Part shown: positions 17,401-25,128 of the stretch, piece by piece
Layout of the letters: each line of letters opens with the position of its first letter
How positions within the stretch are numbered: position 1 is the stretch's first letter
Source of the DNA: Singulisphaera sp. GP187
Lineage (GTDB): Bacteria > Planctomycetota > Planctomycetia > Isosphaerales > Isosphaeraceae
Length of the DNA stretch: 64,000 nucleotides
Direction of reading: 5' to 3'
Assembly (NCBI RefSeq): GCF_900129635.1
Contig: NZ_FSRB01000001.1
Coordinates: forward strand, 5,979,501-6,043,500
Translations under genes and position numbers: made by a program
Notes under the pieces: model-generated
What the model was told of the DNA's origin: nothing
Seen by the model: the letters and a program-made list of their open reading frames with translations, nothing else
Database searches by the model: none

Positions 17401-17802
17401 ACGTTCTACCTCAAGGATCTCTCGGATGATGATGAGCCACTTCGGGTCACGAAGGTCGCGCATGACATCGTGGGAGGCTTTGATAACACCAGGCCCCTTA
17501 GCATTGGCGGCCAGTGGGGCAGGACGGATCATGGCTTCGACGGTCTGATCGATGAGGTGCGTCTCTCCGACAACCCGGTGGCGGTGAACGACTTGCTCTG
17601 TAACAACGAGAAACTCAACTCTCATACGTTGGGCTTTTGGCGGTTCGAGGCCAAACCGGGCGTCTTCTGCGACTCGACGGGCCACGGCCTCGACCTCCGG
17701 TTGCCGAACCGCGCCTCGAATCAAGGGGATCTGAGGCGCTCGTCACTTGCGGACTTTTGCCACGTGCTGCTGAACTCGAGCGAATTTCTCTACGTCGACT
17801 AA
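14479..17802 (+). CDS. Planctomycete surface protein: cytochrome c-like, DUF1549, DUF1553 with embedded LamG domain
   Basis: The 1107-residue protein has an N-terminal signal or anchor (about 33-48) and a planctomycete cytochrome domain with one haem motif CFKCH (72-76) followed by SGGLRLDSLAAVLAGGDSGP and MPPSGRLSDRQVAVLVSWVKAG. The DUF1549 region runs from about 175 (NPIDRFVWRSL, LIRRATFDVIGLPPTPAEI, HYGERWARHWLDLVRYADSDG) to GIQCARCHDHKFDPI, a second CXXCH. DUF1553 starts at about 585 (RAALARWLTRSDNPLSTRVIVNRIW). A concanavalin/LamG-like domain (about 840-1085) sits inside the end of DUF1553, whose final SLADFCHVLLNSSEFLYVD closes the protein. The family is abundant in planctomycetes and thought to act in polymer degradation outside the cytoplasm; its chemistry is unknown. 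The next gene is the usual DUF1501 partner. Confidence 0.88.
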   Translation: MEGISSHAPTAGRYESTASLLVRSGAGGRRLRVGVALLVALPLALGGTDGNAAEEQARFFEREVRPILVENCFKCHGAKKQSGGLRLDSLAAVLAGGDSGPAVVPGKPDQSLMIEAVHYESLEMPPSGRLSDRQVAVLVSWVKAGAFWPDSPAERLASSASQTAEKNPKPGRVGAFSDEDRAWWSFQPVRDPQVREDPNDHWSRNPIDRFVWRSLRDAGLSPAPEADRATLIRRATFDVIGLPPTPAEISAFLSDKAPDAYERVVDRLLASRHYGERWARHWLDLVRYADSDGYRLDHYRPNVWLYRDYVVRSLNADKPYDRFVREQVAGDELYPDDPDALIATGYLRHGIYESNNPDVRGQWALLLNDITDTTGDVMLGLGIQCARCHDHKFDPILQKDYYRLQSFFAPMLPREDLPAAPPVEIDRYRAELAAWEAKTADLREQIAKIESSYRKRAAQEAIESYPAEIQELVRKPVAQRTPLEQQLGDQVDRRLVIYEAGRLEGWIKGEEKTRLQALRQRLAAFDREKPEPLPTPPVVTDVGPESPPLFIPKRKSGPVAPGFLSILDEGPATIEPLPNVPNSTGRRAALARWLTRSDNPLSTRVIVNRIWQYHFGRGLAANSSDFGRLGEAPTHPELLDWLTTRFVREGWSLKRLHRMILTSATYRELFIHPKAEFCRLKDPENRLYWRGNTRRLDAEQIRDAALAVTGELDLTAGGPCVDSSEPRRSIYTRMMRNTRDPLLDAFDLPLFFTSAPARDTTTTPLQSLFLLNSPPMLTRSQAFAARLEWEAPSGGEGLVDAAYQLAFGRLPAPEEKSSALRFLREQALRIDPKVASATNALFLQGCIPEGDGQAAVLTPEGPQRRLDVPHRAPLNTGDFTLEATILVRSVLEGDSMRTIVAKWDGDEKQPGWSFGVTGRGSPRSPQTLVLHLLGVEKGRGFETETVYSEQPIQLGRPYYAAVTVQLANKGPGLVTFYLKDLSDDDEPLRVTKVAHDIVGGFDNTRPLSIGGQWGRTDHGFDGLIDEVRLSDNPVAVNDLLCNNEKLNSHTLGFWRFEAKPGVFCDSTGHGLDLRLPNRASNQGDLRRSSLADFCHVLLNSSEFLYVD

Positions 17803-17921
17803 GCTGATGGTCACGGTTATCCTTGATTTTCTGAGGGATGACCGCAGCCTTGCCTCCTCATGCACAAGACAAACGGAAGACCAGGTCCACCTGCTTAGCT
17901 CTTTCCGGGATATCGGGATCC

Positions 17922-19397
17922 ATGAGAGACGCGGAAACGAAGGCCAATATTCGCATCCCCCATCACGAGCGGCCCCAATCGCGCCGTGAGTTCCTGCTCC
18001 GTAGCGGCGCCGGGTTCGGCGCCTTGCCGTTGCTCGATTTGCTGCACGCCTCCGCGACGGCCGGGCCGGTCGGGTCGAAGCACGGATCGGGGCCGGTCTC
18101 GGCGCTCACGCGGAAACCGCCCCACTTCGCCGCGAAGGCGAAGAGCGTGATCTTCCTGTTCATGGAGGGGGGGCCGAGCCACCTCGACCTGTTCGACCCC
18201 AAGCCGCTTCTGGATAAGTTGGCGGGCCAGCCCATCCCCAAGAGCTTTGGAGAAGTGATCACGGCAATGGGCGAGTATGGGGCGCCGCTGCTGCCGCCGC
18301 GCCGCCGCTGGACGAAGTACGGACAGAGTGGCCTGCCTGTCTCCGACTGGCTCCCGCACATCGGCGGGTGCGCGGACGACCTCGCCGTGATCCGCTCGTG
18401 CTGGGCTGATGGCATCAACCACTCAGCGGGCGTCTGCCAGATGAACACAGGTTCGATTCTCGGTGGCCGCCCCTCGCTGGGGAGCTGGGTCAGTTACGGA
18501 CTCGGGACCGAGAATCAAAACTTGCCGTCGTTCGTGGTGATGCAGGACCGGCCGGGCTCGGTCGTCAACGGCCCACGGAACTGGGGGGCTGGCTTCATGC
18601 CGGCGGTCTATCAAGGGGTCCGGATTCAAGGGGGCTCGGAACCGATCCCCTTCCTGAACACCCCTCGAGGCGTGACCGAAGCCGAGCAGCATGGGAAAGT
18701 CGACTTCTTAAACCAGCTTAATCATCAGTATGCGTCGGAACACCCGGGGCAGACCGAGCTGGAAGCGCGGATCGCGAGCTATGAGCTGGCCTTCCGCATG
18801 CAGGCCGAATCACCCGAGTCGGTCGATCTCGCCCGGGAGAGCGCCGCGACCAAGGCGCTCTACGGCATGGACCGGCCGGAGACGGCCCCTTTCGGGGGCC
18901 TCTGCCTCATGGCAAGGCGCCTGGTCGAGCGTGGCGTCCGGTTCGTCCAGCTCTACCATGGCGCGGGGAGCGAGTGGGATGCCCATGCCCACATCGAGAA
19001 GAACCACGCCGAGCTCTGCCTGTCGATGGACAAGCCCGTGGCCGGCCTGCTCAAGGACCTGAAGTCACGCGGTCTGCTCGACGAAACCCTGGTCATCTGG
19101 GGCGGAGAGTTCGGCCGTTCACCAACCTCGGAGAAAAGCGACGGCCGCGACCACAACCCCACCGGCTTCACCATGTGGATGGCCGGCGGCGGCGTGAAGG
19201 GAGGCCAAGTCATCGGCGCGACCGATGAGCTCGGCCTGCACGCGGTCCAGGACAAGCTCCACATCCACGACCTCCACGCGACGATCCTCTCCTTGCTGGG
19301 CCTCGATCACATGGGCCTCGTTTTCAAATACAAAGGCCGTCCGGAACGGCCGACCCTGAACGAGGGCGAAGCCTACAAGAAGATCGTCACGGGGTGA
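17922..19397 (+). CDS. Tat-exported DUF1501 protein (sulfatase-fold)
   Basis: I chose the ATG at 17922, which gives 491 residues and puts a twin-arginine signal SRREFL at 20-25, followed by a hydrophobic GAGFGALPLLDLL. The mature part begins at about 70 with AKSVIFLFMEGGPSHLDLFDPKP, the DUF1501 signature, and has QLYHGAGSEWDAHAHIEKNH, LVIWGGEFGRSPTSEKSDGRDHNP and TGFTMWMAGGGVKGG. The fold resembles alkaline phosphatase and sulfatase, with metal-site-like Asp and His residues, but lacks the sulfatase Cys motif. It lies 119 bp after the DUF1549/DUF1553 gene; the two types are paired throughout planctomycete genomes and likely act together outside the cytoplasm. A strong bidirectional terminator follows. 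Confidence 0.92.
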   Translation: MRDAETKANIRIPHHERPQSRREFLLRSGAGFGALPLLDLLHASATAGPVGSKHGSGPVSALTRKPPHFAAKAKSVIFLFMEGGPSHLDLFDPKPLLDKLAGQPIPKSFGEVITAMGEYGAPLLPPRRRWTKYGQSGLPVSDWLPHIGGCADDLAVIRSCWADGINHSAGVCQMNTGSILGGRPSLGSWVSYGLGTENQNLPSFVVMQDRPGSVVNGPRNWGAGFMPAVYQGVRIQGGSEPIPFLNTPRGVTEAEQHGKVDFLNQLNHQYASEHPGQTELEARIASYELAFRMQAESPESVDLARESAATKALYGMDRPETAPFGGLCLMARRLVERGVRFVQLYHGAGSEWDAHAHIEKNHAELCLSMDKPVAGLLKDLKSRGLLDETLVIWGGEFGRSPTSEKSDGRDHNPTGFTMWMAGGGVKGGQVIGATDELGLHAVQDKLHIHDLHATILSLLGLDHMGLVFKYKGRPERPTLNEGEAYKKIVTG

Positions 19398-19442
19398 TTC
19401 GCTTGTTTGAATGACGATGTGATCGCGTGCGGGTTTGATTCG

Positions 19443-19478
19443 TCGTTTTTTGCAGCCCATCGCGGCTGCAAAAAACGA
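19443..19478. terminator. Bidirectional Rho-independent terminator
   Basis: TCGTTTTTTGCAGCC at 19443-19457 pairs perfectly with GGCTGCAAAAAACGA at 19464-19478 (15 bp, 6-nt loop). The T and A runs give a U tract in both directions. It lies between the convergent genes ending at 19397 (plus) and 19505 (minus). Confidence 0.85.
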
Positions 19479-19504
19479 GGGGCGGTCCATGGAATTCGGG
19501 AGGC

Positions 19505-20404
19505 TCAGGGCCTCTGGAATTCTTGGCGGAGACTGCCGAGGGAGCTTCGGACGTCCTCGAGGGTGCCGACGACGACAAAGGTGCGGTAGCGATACGCGCC
19601 CGGCTTGACTCCCTTGGGGTCGTGGACCCGGAAGACGCAGTTCCACTTATTGACCTTCTCAGCCACGAACCGGAATCGCCCGTAGCCCGGCGCGGGGTCG
19701 GGCGAAAAGACGCCCATCGCATGCGAGCCGCTTGGGGTGGTGAGGACCACGGGCGACGCCTGCTCGCCGGGGCCGTCGTCGAGCGGAACCATTTTCTGGG
19801 TGGGCTCGTCGTACTTCAAGAACCGACTGAATTCGGGCGGCATGTAGCCGGTCACGGCCTCGAACTGGGCATAGTGGTGCCGCTCCCCCTCGGGAATGAC
19901 GAAAGTCACTTCGTACTCGATCACGTGGGGGTTGCCCCCATGGCCGAGCCGGACCCGCTTGGAAACCAGGTGGTCCGACAAGAGCCGATCGTTCTTCGCC
20001 GGGTGCCCATCGGATTTTCCACCGGGGGCCAGCCAGAACGCCATTTGGGTCGTGGTCCGGAGCTCCGGCCCGTCCACGGACAGCTTCAAGAGCCGGCTTG
20101 ACGACTTCTCGCCTGCGCCATCGACGTTTGATCCGGCCTCGGTCGGGTTAAAGACTTCGGGGAAAAACCGCTCCGCGCAGTCGAAATTGGCCGCCGACTG
20201 AAGCTGCCGCCCGTGATCGAAGCTGTCGATGAACTCCTTGCCGTCCCACGTGACCGAGTGAATCGCCCCGGCCAGTCGTTCCGTCGTCGTAATGACGATC
20301 TCCGAGGGCCCTGCCTTCGCGCGGATGACCGCGTTTCCAGTCGGTGGCTCTGAGGGGGACCCCATTGCCGCCAATCCACAAAGAGTAAAGAGGATTTGAT
20401 TCAT
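19505..20404 (-). CDS. Secreted protein of unknown function, possibly sugar-binding fold
   Basis: The ATG at 20404 follows AGGGA at 9 bases; the 68-codon upstream extension is not supported. The 299-residue product starts with MNQILFTLCGLAAMGSPSEP, a short signal peptide. The rest is beta-rich: ITTTERLAGAIHSVTWDGKEFIDSFDHGRQLQSA, then CAERFFPEVFNPTEAGS, HYAQFEAVTGYMPPEFSRF, SGSHAMGVFSPDP and NKWNCVFRV. The pattern suggests a mutarotase-like beta sandwich that binds carbohydrate, but I cannot assign a family. It converges on the DUF1501 gene. Confidence 0.6.
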   Translation of the reverse strand: MNQILFTLCGLAAMGSPSEPPTGNAVIRAKAGPSEIVITTTERLAGAIHSVTWDGKEFIDSFDHGRQLQSAANFDCAERFFPEVFNPTEAGSNVDGAGEKSSSRLLKLSVDGPELRTTTQMAFWLAPGGKSDGHPAKNDRLLSDHLVSKRVRLGHGGNPHVIEYEVTFVIPEGERHHYAQFEAVTGYMPPEFSRFLKYDEPTQKMVPLDDGPGEQASPVVLTTPSGSHAMGVFSPDPAPGYGRFRFVAEKVNKWNCVFRVHDPKGVKPGAYRYRTFVVVGTLEDVRSSLGSLRQEFQRP

Positions 20405-20843
20405 TGGTCGCGTCCCTGGACTTCCTGAGCCGTTGGATCCGGTCTTCCTTTGGAATTGGGTGCGGCTCACGGGTTGAGTCCAACCCAATGGCACCCCGCC
20501 AGCCGCATTGGCATGGTTGTGGCCGTCTCTGAGAAAAGCAAGGGAAACCGTGCCCAGCGGCTTGGAATCTGAAATCTTTGGGGGGCTCGGAAAGGGATTC
20601 CTCACACCGACCCTTGACGAGGCGCAACGACCATTCCCGAGCCATCGGGCTTCGCGTCAACACGCGCATCGCGTGGGTAGGTGGCCCGTCGTTCCGTTCC
20701 GCCGCACCCGAGCATGCGGGAATTCGTGCGAGTCGGCGTGGAATAATCCATTGGTGATTTCTTACGTCTGGACGCGACTGAAGGGAATCGCTTACAATCA
20801 ACGATAAGGTATCAGCATCCTCCCCTTGTTGGAGGGACCAGTC
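20405..20843. other. Intergenic region between divergent genes
   Basis: No gene is seen. A partial copy of repeat R4 (ACGGGTTGAGTCCAACCC then GGCACCC) lies at about 20469-20497. Promoters for both flanking genes are expected here but none stands out. Confidence 0.4.
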
Positions 20844-21065
20844 ATGCCCACTTCTTTAGAAGCCTGTCGGCTGGCGATGCTTGTCATTGGAATTGCGGCG
20901 ATCCCGGTCGCTTTGCTTATTGAATGGATGCTCCCGTCGTCTCGTTCTCGGCGTCAGGCTCAGGTCTCTCTGCCGACTCCGACGCCGATTCGCCCTCCCA
21001 CGGGGAAGTCACGGATCTTAAGGGCGACGACCTTGCGCGAGTTCTGGGGGCGGCATCTGAGATAG
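20844..21065 (+). CDS. Small single-pass membrane protein
   Basis: GGAGGGA at 20831-20837 lies 6 bases before the ATG at 20844. The 73-residue product is MPTSLEACRLAMLVIGIAAI and onward: one membrane helix (about 9-30) followed by a basic, Pro-rich tail (SSRSRRQAQVSLPTPTPIRPPTGKS). No family is recognised. Another frame, 20924-21160, overlaps it and could be coding instead; the strong ribosome-binding site favours this one. Confidence 0.45.
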   Translation: MPTSLEACRLAMLVIGIAAIPVALLIEWMLPSSRSRRQAQVSLPTPTPIRPPTGKSRILRATTLREFWGRHLR

Positions 21066-21236
21066 ACACGCAGCGTCTTTCCTCAGAACGGCTGTCGCCC
21101 GGTCCTGAGGTCAGAGATCCGTTCATGAAAATTCGGACTCGCGGTCGCGCCCGCTTTTGAGCGCATTCTGCGAGAGCGAGCGGTCGTGAAGTGGCTCGTC
21201 GCACCGGTCATTGAGCCGTTGTGACGGGCTTTGGAT

Positions 21237-21536
21237 TTATCGGAGGTTCCAGACCATGAACAGCAACGCCAGGAGGATCAGCAGGCCCCAGAGAAAAGTG
21301 GGACTCATAATGAATCCAAGGATAAAGATGAGATCGTCGATGTTGTTGTGCCGGTTGACCGCGAAGCAAAGCGAGAGGGTGCTGATCAGAATCATGAATT
21401 GACGGTTCGAGTACCGGAAGAAATCGCGCCGGGTTGTCTTCTGGCCAGCCTGGTTGGAAGGATCGAGCAAAGGTGAAAGGGCCGGATCGTTCTCCTCCGT
21501 GAGTTGAGAACGATCGTGAAGTTGGCCGAAGAGCAT
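21237..21536 (-). CDS. Small membrane protein of unknown function
   Basis: I chose the ATG at 21536, which follows AGGGGACGG at 7 bases; the frame is open to 21656 but those codons lie in the insertion sequence upstream. The 99-residue product has a polar N-terminus (SQLTEENDPALSPLLDPSNQ), a basic TTRRDFFRYSNRQF, then two hydrophobic segments (about 47-60 and 70-97, ending LLILLALLFMVWNLR). No family is recognised. The IS1634-type element begins 58 bp upstream of the start and probably cuts the gene from its promoter. Confidence 0.5.
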   Translation of the reverse strand: MLFGQLHDRSQLTEENDPALSPLLDPSNQAGQKTTRRDFFRYSNRQFMILISTLSLCFAVNRHNNIDDLIFILGFIMSPTFLWGLLILLALLFMVWNLR

Positions 21537-21845
21537 GTCAGAACCGTCCCCTGTCAACTCGCCCATAAAATTACGGCGAGGGGACCGTTGCTCCATACGT
21601 TCCGCACATCTCGCCTGCAATTTCTCGGAATTTTCACCTCCTGCTATTTCTGGCATACGCTGATGTATTGGCTCCCGCGACCCGCTCCTTCCATGATCTC
21701 CGCCACTGACTTGCTCACATCACGCCTCCTCGTCCCGCCAACCCATCGTGATCGTTCCCCATCGATTCTTCGCTTGTTTCCCATGCAAGGCAATGTCCCA
21801 ACCGTTCCCTGCCTCCTTTCGGAGTCAAACTTGAGGATTCGCTTT

Positions 21846-21880
21846 TGACGTAAGTCTTGCGGGCCTAGACTTACGTCAAG
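21846..21880. repeat. Perfect 12-bp stem-loop in the IS1634-type leader
   Basis: TTGACGTAAGTC at 21846-21857 pairs with GACTTACGTCAA at 21869-21880 with an 11-nt loop. No T run follows. It lies 148 bp before the transposase start and may attenuate read-through or be a protein-binding site. Confidence 0.5.
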
Positions 21881-22027
21881 GCGTAATTATTTCTGCAAGT
21901 CAACAAAATTTTCCACCTTGACCCGCTCGACTCTCGGACAATCATGCCGACGGGAATCACAACCCGACGCCTGTCGCCAATCGCGGGCATGTCGAGGACG
22001 ATTTGATCCCTCTCGAGGCCATGGTCC

Positions 22028-23779
22028 ATGCCAGAACAAAAACGACCGCGCCAGTCGAATCCCGCTCCCGATCTCAGTCCCGGCGAGGCGGCCCACACCG
22101 GCGGTCAGTCCCTCAAGTCCTTCCGGCTCGGCGCCCTTCCCATCCTCGATCGGATCATCCGCCGACTTCGACTGGATGACTTCCTCCGCCAATACCTTCC
22201 CCCCGAGGATGCCCGCCAAAAGATCGCCACCTCCACCGGCCTCCTTCTCTTGCTCAAGAACCTTCTCGTCTCCCGTGAACCCATGTATGGCGTCGGCCAA
22301 TGGGCGAGTCGCCACCCCGCCGAGTGGTTCGCTCTGACCCCGGCCCAACTGCCCCACTGGAACGACGACCGCGTCGGACGTTGTCTCGACCGACTCTTCG
22401 ACGCCAATGTCCCCTCGTTCACCCTGGCCGTCGCCACCCATGCCGTGGCGGAGTTCAACGTCGCATTGGACGAACTCCATAACGACTCGACCACAATCAC
22501 CTTCCACGGCGACTATCGCGAGGCGGCCCAAGAGGACCTGATGCGGGGCCAGAAGACCCAGGCCATTACCTGGGGGCACAACAAGGATCATCGCCCTGAC
22601 CTCAAACAACTGCTCTACGTCCTGACCGTCACTCGCGATGGCGGCGTACCGGTTCACTTCCGCGTCGAAAGCGGGAATACCACCGACGACCGCACTCATC
22701 GTGCCACCTGGGACCTGCTGTGCCAGTTGACCGGGCGACGGGACTTTCTCTATGTGGCCGACTGCAAGCTCGCCACCGCCGAGAACATGGCTTACCTGCA
22801 CCAGCACGGCGGCCGATTCCTGAGCATCCTGCCTCGTACCCGCTCCGAAGATGGCGAATTCCGCGCGTTGTTGTACCAGGACCAGGTGACCTGGAAGCCG
22901 ATCCATGAGAAGCGGGATGAGAAGGGAGTTCTCCTGGAACGCTACAGCGTGGCCGACCAGGCGACCCTCAGTGCCGAGGGCTACCGTCTGATCTGGTGTC
23001 ACAGCACACGGAAAGCGGAAGTCGACGCATCATCACGTCATCAGCAAGTGGAGCGTGCGTTGCTGGCGTTGTCGGAACTGCGGTTAAAACTCAGCTCGCC
23101 GCGTAGCCGCTATCGCCAACTCGGAAAGGTCAAGGAGGCGGTCGCGGCCATCCTGGAGCCGCGGGACTTGGCCCGGTGGATCACAGTCGAAGTCGTGGAA
23201 AAACGGGAGGAAACTTACCGTCAGGAGGGGCGTGGCCGTCCCAACGACAAGACGCGCTACGTGAAAGAGGAGACCGTTCGCATCGCATTGACTTACCGCA
23301 TCGACCATGTTGCTCTCGCGGCGGAAATGTGCGTCGACGGTGTCTTTCCCCTAATCACCAACGAGTTATTGCTTACTGAGGAAGAATTGCTATTAGCATA
23401 CAAGCGTCAGCCGGTAATCGAGAAGCGGTTTTCGCAACTCAAGACAGACTTCGAAGTGGCTCCCGTGTACCTGCAGAACGTGGGGCGGATCCAGTCGCTG
23501 CTTTGCGTCTATTTCTTGGCCCTGTTGACCGAGGCGCTGCTGGAGCGGGAACTGCGTGCGGCGATGAAACGCGATGGTGTGAAGAGTGTGCCTCTGTACC
23601 CGGAAGGTCGAGCGTGCCATCGCCCGACGGCACGTCGGGTGATTGATTTGTTCGAGGAGGTGCAGCGTCATCAGCTGATCGTGGAGGGGCAAGCGCCAGT
23701 GGAATTCACGACCGAGCTCTCCAAGTTGCAACGCCAGATTCTGAACCTGCTTGGCATGGCGACGGCCTACGATCGCTGA
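22028..23779 (+). CDS. IS1634-family transposase
   Basis: The 583-residue protein begins MPEQKRPRQSNPAPD and has the IS1634 layout: an N-terminal DUF4277-type domain (about 30-130, LGALPILDRIIRRLRLDDFL, LLLKNLLVSREPMYGVGQW) and a long RNase H-like catalytic domain. Likely catalytic acids are Asp in ELHNDSTTITFHGDY, Asp in LYVADCKLATAENM and Glu in RQPVIEKRFSQLKTDFEV. The gene is intact. Its stop codon overlaps the inner repeat GAAATTGCAGGC of the right end. Confidence 0.92.
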   Translation: MPEQKRPRQSNPAPDLSPGEAAHTGGQSLKSFRLGALPILDRIIRRLRLDDFLRQYLPPEDARQKIATSTGLLLLLKNLLVSREPMYGVGQWASRHPAEWFALTPAQLPHWNDDRVGRCLDRLFDANVPSFTLAVATHAVAEFNVALDELHNDSTTITFHGDYREAAQEDLMRGQKTQAITWGHNKDHRPDLKQLLYVLTVTRDGGVPVHFRVESGNTTDDRTHRATWDLLCQLTGRRDFLYVADCKLATAENMAYLHQHGGRFLSILPRTRSEDGEFRALLYQDQVTWKPIHEKRDEKGVLLERYSVADQATLSAEGYRLIWCHSTRKAEVDASSRHQQVERALLALSELRLKLSSPRSRYRQLGKVKEAVAAILEPRDLARWITVEVVEKREETYRQEGRGRPNDKTRYVKEETVRIALTYRIDHVALAAEMCVDGVFPLITNELLLTEEELLLAYKRQPVIEKRFSQLKTDFEVAPVYLQNVGRIQSLLCVYFLALLTEALLERELRAAMKRDGVKSVPLYPEGRACHRPTARRVIDLFEEVQRHQLIVEGQAPVEFTTELSKLQRQILNLLGMATAYDR

Positions 23780-23939
23780 AATTGCAGGCCGCCGGAAATT
23801 CGGAGATAATGAACCAGAGATGTGCGGAACGTAGGTTGCTCTTAAGCAACGGAGGAATCGCCGCCCTTGAGTTAATAAGTGAAATCAAGTAAACCGAGAA
23901 TACGTTGTTCGTCCCGATGGCTTCGCCGTAACCACCCGT

Positions 23940-24112
23940 GCAAGAATCGGGGGTCAACCTCCTCTACGCGATGGACCGTCGGGAGACGGCCCCGAAGCGA
24001 ACCCCAGCCCTCGCGGGCTGGCTGGCCCGGAGCGGGCCAGTGGGCGGTAACGTAGCACCGGCATGCGTCGCCCAAGAAGCCGTCTGCTTTAGCTGACGGA
24101 GTGCTCACTGAT
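23940..24112 (+). mobile_element. Orphan IS200/IS605-like right end, possibly with an omega-RNA-like scaffold
   Basis: AAGAAGCCGTC-TGCTTTAGCT-GACGGAGTGCTCACTGA at 24074-24111 has the form of IS200/IS605 right ends: a hairpin around CTTTAG, then GGAGTG-TCAC. Directly upstream are two perfect 7-bp hairpins back to back, CCAGCCC-TCGC-GGGCTGG (24004-24021) and CTGGCCC-GGAGC-GGGCCAG (24022-24040). A short frame ending VAQEAVCFS stops exactly inside the right-end hairpin, as TnpB frames often do. In such elements this 3' region encodes the guide RNA of TnpB. No TnpB or TnpA gene is present; the remainder may have been cut away when the IS1634-type element arrived. Confidence 0.45.
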
Positions 24113-24327
24113 CCACCCCCTGGAATGAATCGGTTGCAGGACCGGTTCATCGCCGATCCCTCGAAAGGCTCATGGAAACCTGGGTGTTCTTCTGTGTGAC
24201 AAACGTAGTAGCTCGTCTTTCATCATATCGGCTCTCGCGCCAAATGGTAGGGGGTTGAACACGAAATTCTTCTCCCCCCTGGGCCCGCGGCGATCCGGAA
24301 ATCATCGAGAAGAACGCGACCCTCGGC
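24113..24327. other. Intergenic, nothing recognised
   Basis: With the IS relic this forms a gap of about 490 bp. I see no gene. It lies downstream of fetB on the minus strand. Confidence 0.4.
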
Positions 24328-25128
24328 CTAGCGTTTCTCGGTGATCCGACCGTGGAGAAACTGGTGGTCGGTGGTGAAGAGGCGGCGGTAGCTCAGGAGC
24401 ACGACGGCGACGATCCCGAGCGCGGTGGCCGAGGAGATCAGGAACATGATGACGATTTGGTATTTGACCGCCTCAATGGGCGCGACCCCGGCGAGGAGTT
24501 GCCCGGTCATCATGCCGGGGAGGCTGACGATGCCGACGACCATCATGGCGTTGATGGTCGGGATCATCCCGGTGCGGACCGCCTGTTGAATCGGCTGGCG
24601 GGCGGCCTCCCAGCGGGTGGCGCCGAGGGCGAGGTGGGCCTCGACCTGGGTGCGGCGGGCGGCCAGCTCGCTGCCCAGCCGATCGAGGCCGAGGGAGATG
24701 CCGTTGAGAGTGTTCCCGAGGATCATTCCGAGCAGGGGGATGGCGTAGTGGGGTGAGTACCACGGGTCGACCCGCACCACCCCGAACAGGGCGATCGCCT
24801 CCATGAGCCAGGCGCTCGCCCCGACGGAGACGATGCTGGCGAGCCAGATGCCGGGGAACCGCAGGTGGGTCCGCTGAACGGCGGCGAACCCGGCGACCAC
24901 CGTCATGATCAGCATGATGGCGATGACGGGCTCCCAGCGATTCAGGCCGAAGATCCCCTGGAGCACCAGGCCGATCAGCAGGAGCTGGACGACGGTGCAG
25001 AACGCGGCCACGATCAGGCGGCGGCCCAGGCCGAGGCGCAGAGCGGCCGAGATCGCGCCGTTGATCAGGATCAGGCTCGCGGCCAGAGCCACCTGAAGGT
25101 ACGAGAGCTCGAGATAAGGGGGTTTCAT
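24328..25128 (-). CDS. fetB: FetB-type ABC transporter permease (UPF0014)
   Basis: The 266-residue protein has about seven hydrophobic segments and the UPF0014 signatures LGLGRRLIVAAFCTVVQLLLIG, PLLGMILGNTLNGISLGLDRL, HLALGATRWEAARQPIQQAVRTGMIPTINAMMVVGIVSLPGMMTGQ and ALGIVAVVLLSYRRLF. In E. coli FetAB (YbbLM) exports iron under oxidative stress. Its ATG overlaps the stop of the ATPase gene by four bases (ATGA at 25125-25128), so the two are translationally coupled. Whether iron is the substrate here is inferred from the family; the iron-uptake genes at the window start are too far away to be evidence. Confidence 0.88.
   Translation of the reverse strand: MKPPYLELSYLQVALAASLILINGAISAALRLGLGRRLIVAAFCTVVQLLLIGLVLQGIFGLNRWEPVIAIMLIMTVVAGFAAVQRTHLRFPGIWLASIVSVGASAWLMEAIALFGVVRVDPWYSPHYAIPLLGMILGNTLNGISLGLDRLGSELAARRTQVEAHLALGATRWEAARQPIQQAVRTGMIPTINAMMVVGIVSLPGMMTGQLLAGVAPIEAVKYQIVIMFLISSATALGIVAVVLLSYRRLFTTDHQFLHGRITEKR

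Larger units (their letters stand above)
21594..23834 (+). mobile_element. IS1634-type insertion sequence
   Basis: TACGTTCCGCACATCTC at 21596-21612 is repeated perfectly in inverse at 23817-23833 (17 bp), and GTTGCTC lies directly outside both ends (21587-21593 and 23835-23841), a likely target duplication. The element encodes one transposase of the IS1634 family. The similarity of the ends goes deeper: GAAATTGCAGGC adjoins the left repeat (inverse, 21613-21624) and recurs at 23778-23789, but on the right 27 extra bases separate it from the terminal repeat. A 12-bp perfect hairpin (21846-21857 with 21869-21880) lies in the leader before the transposase. The exact outer base is uncertain by one or two. 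Confidence 0.75.

Noticed and set aside
20924..21160. 78-codon frame overlapping the small membrane gene
   Set aside because: No good start signal compared with GGAGGGA before 20844; kept only as an alternative.
23872..24150. 92-codon minus-strand frame
   Set aside because: It is the complement of the structured IS200/IS605-like end and not a likely gene.
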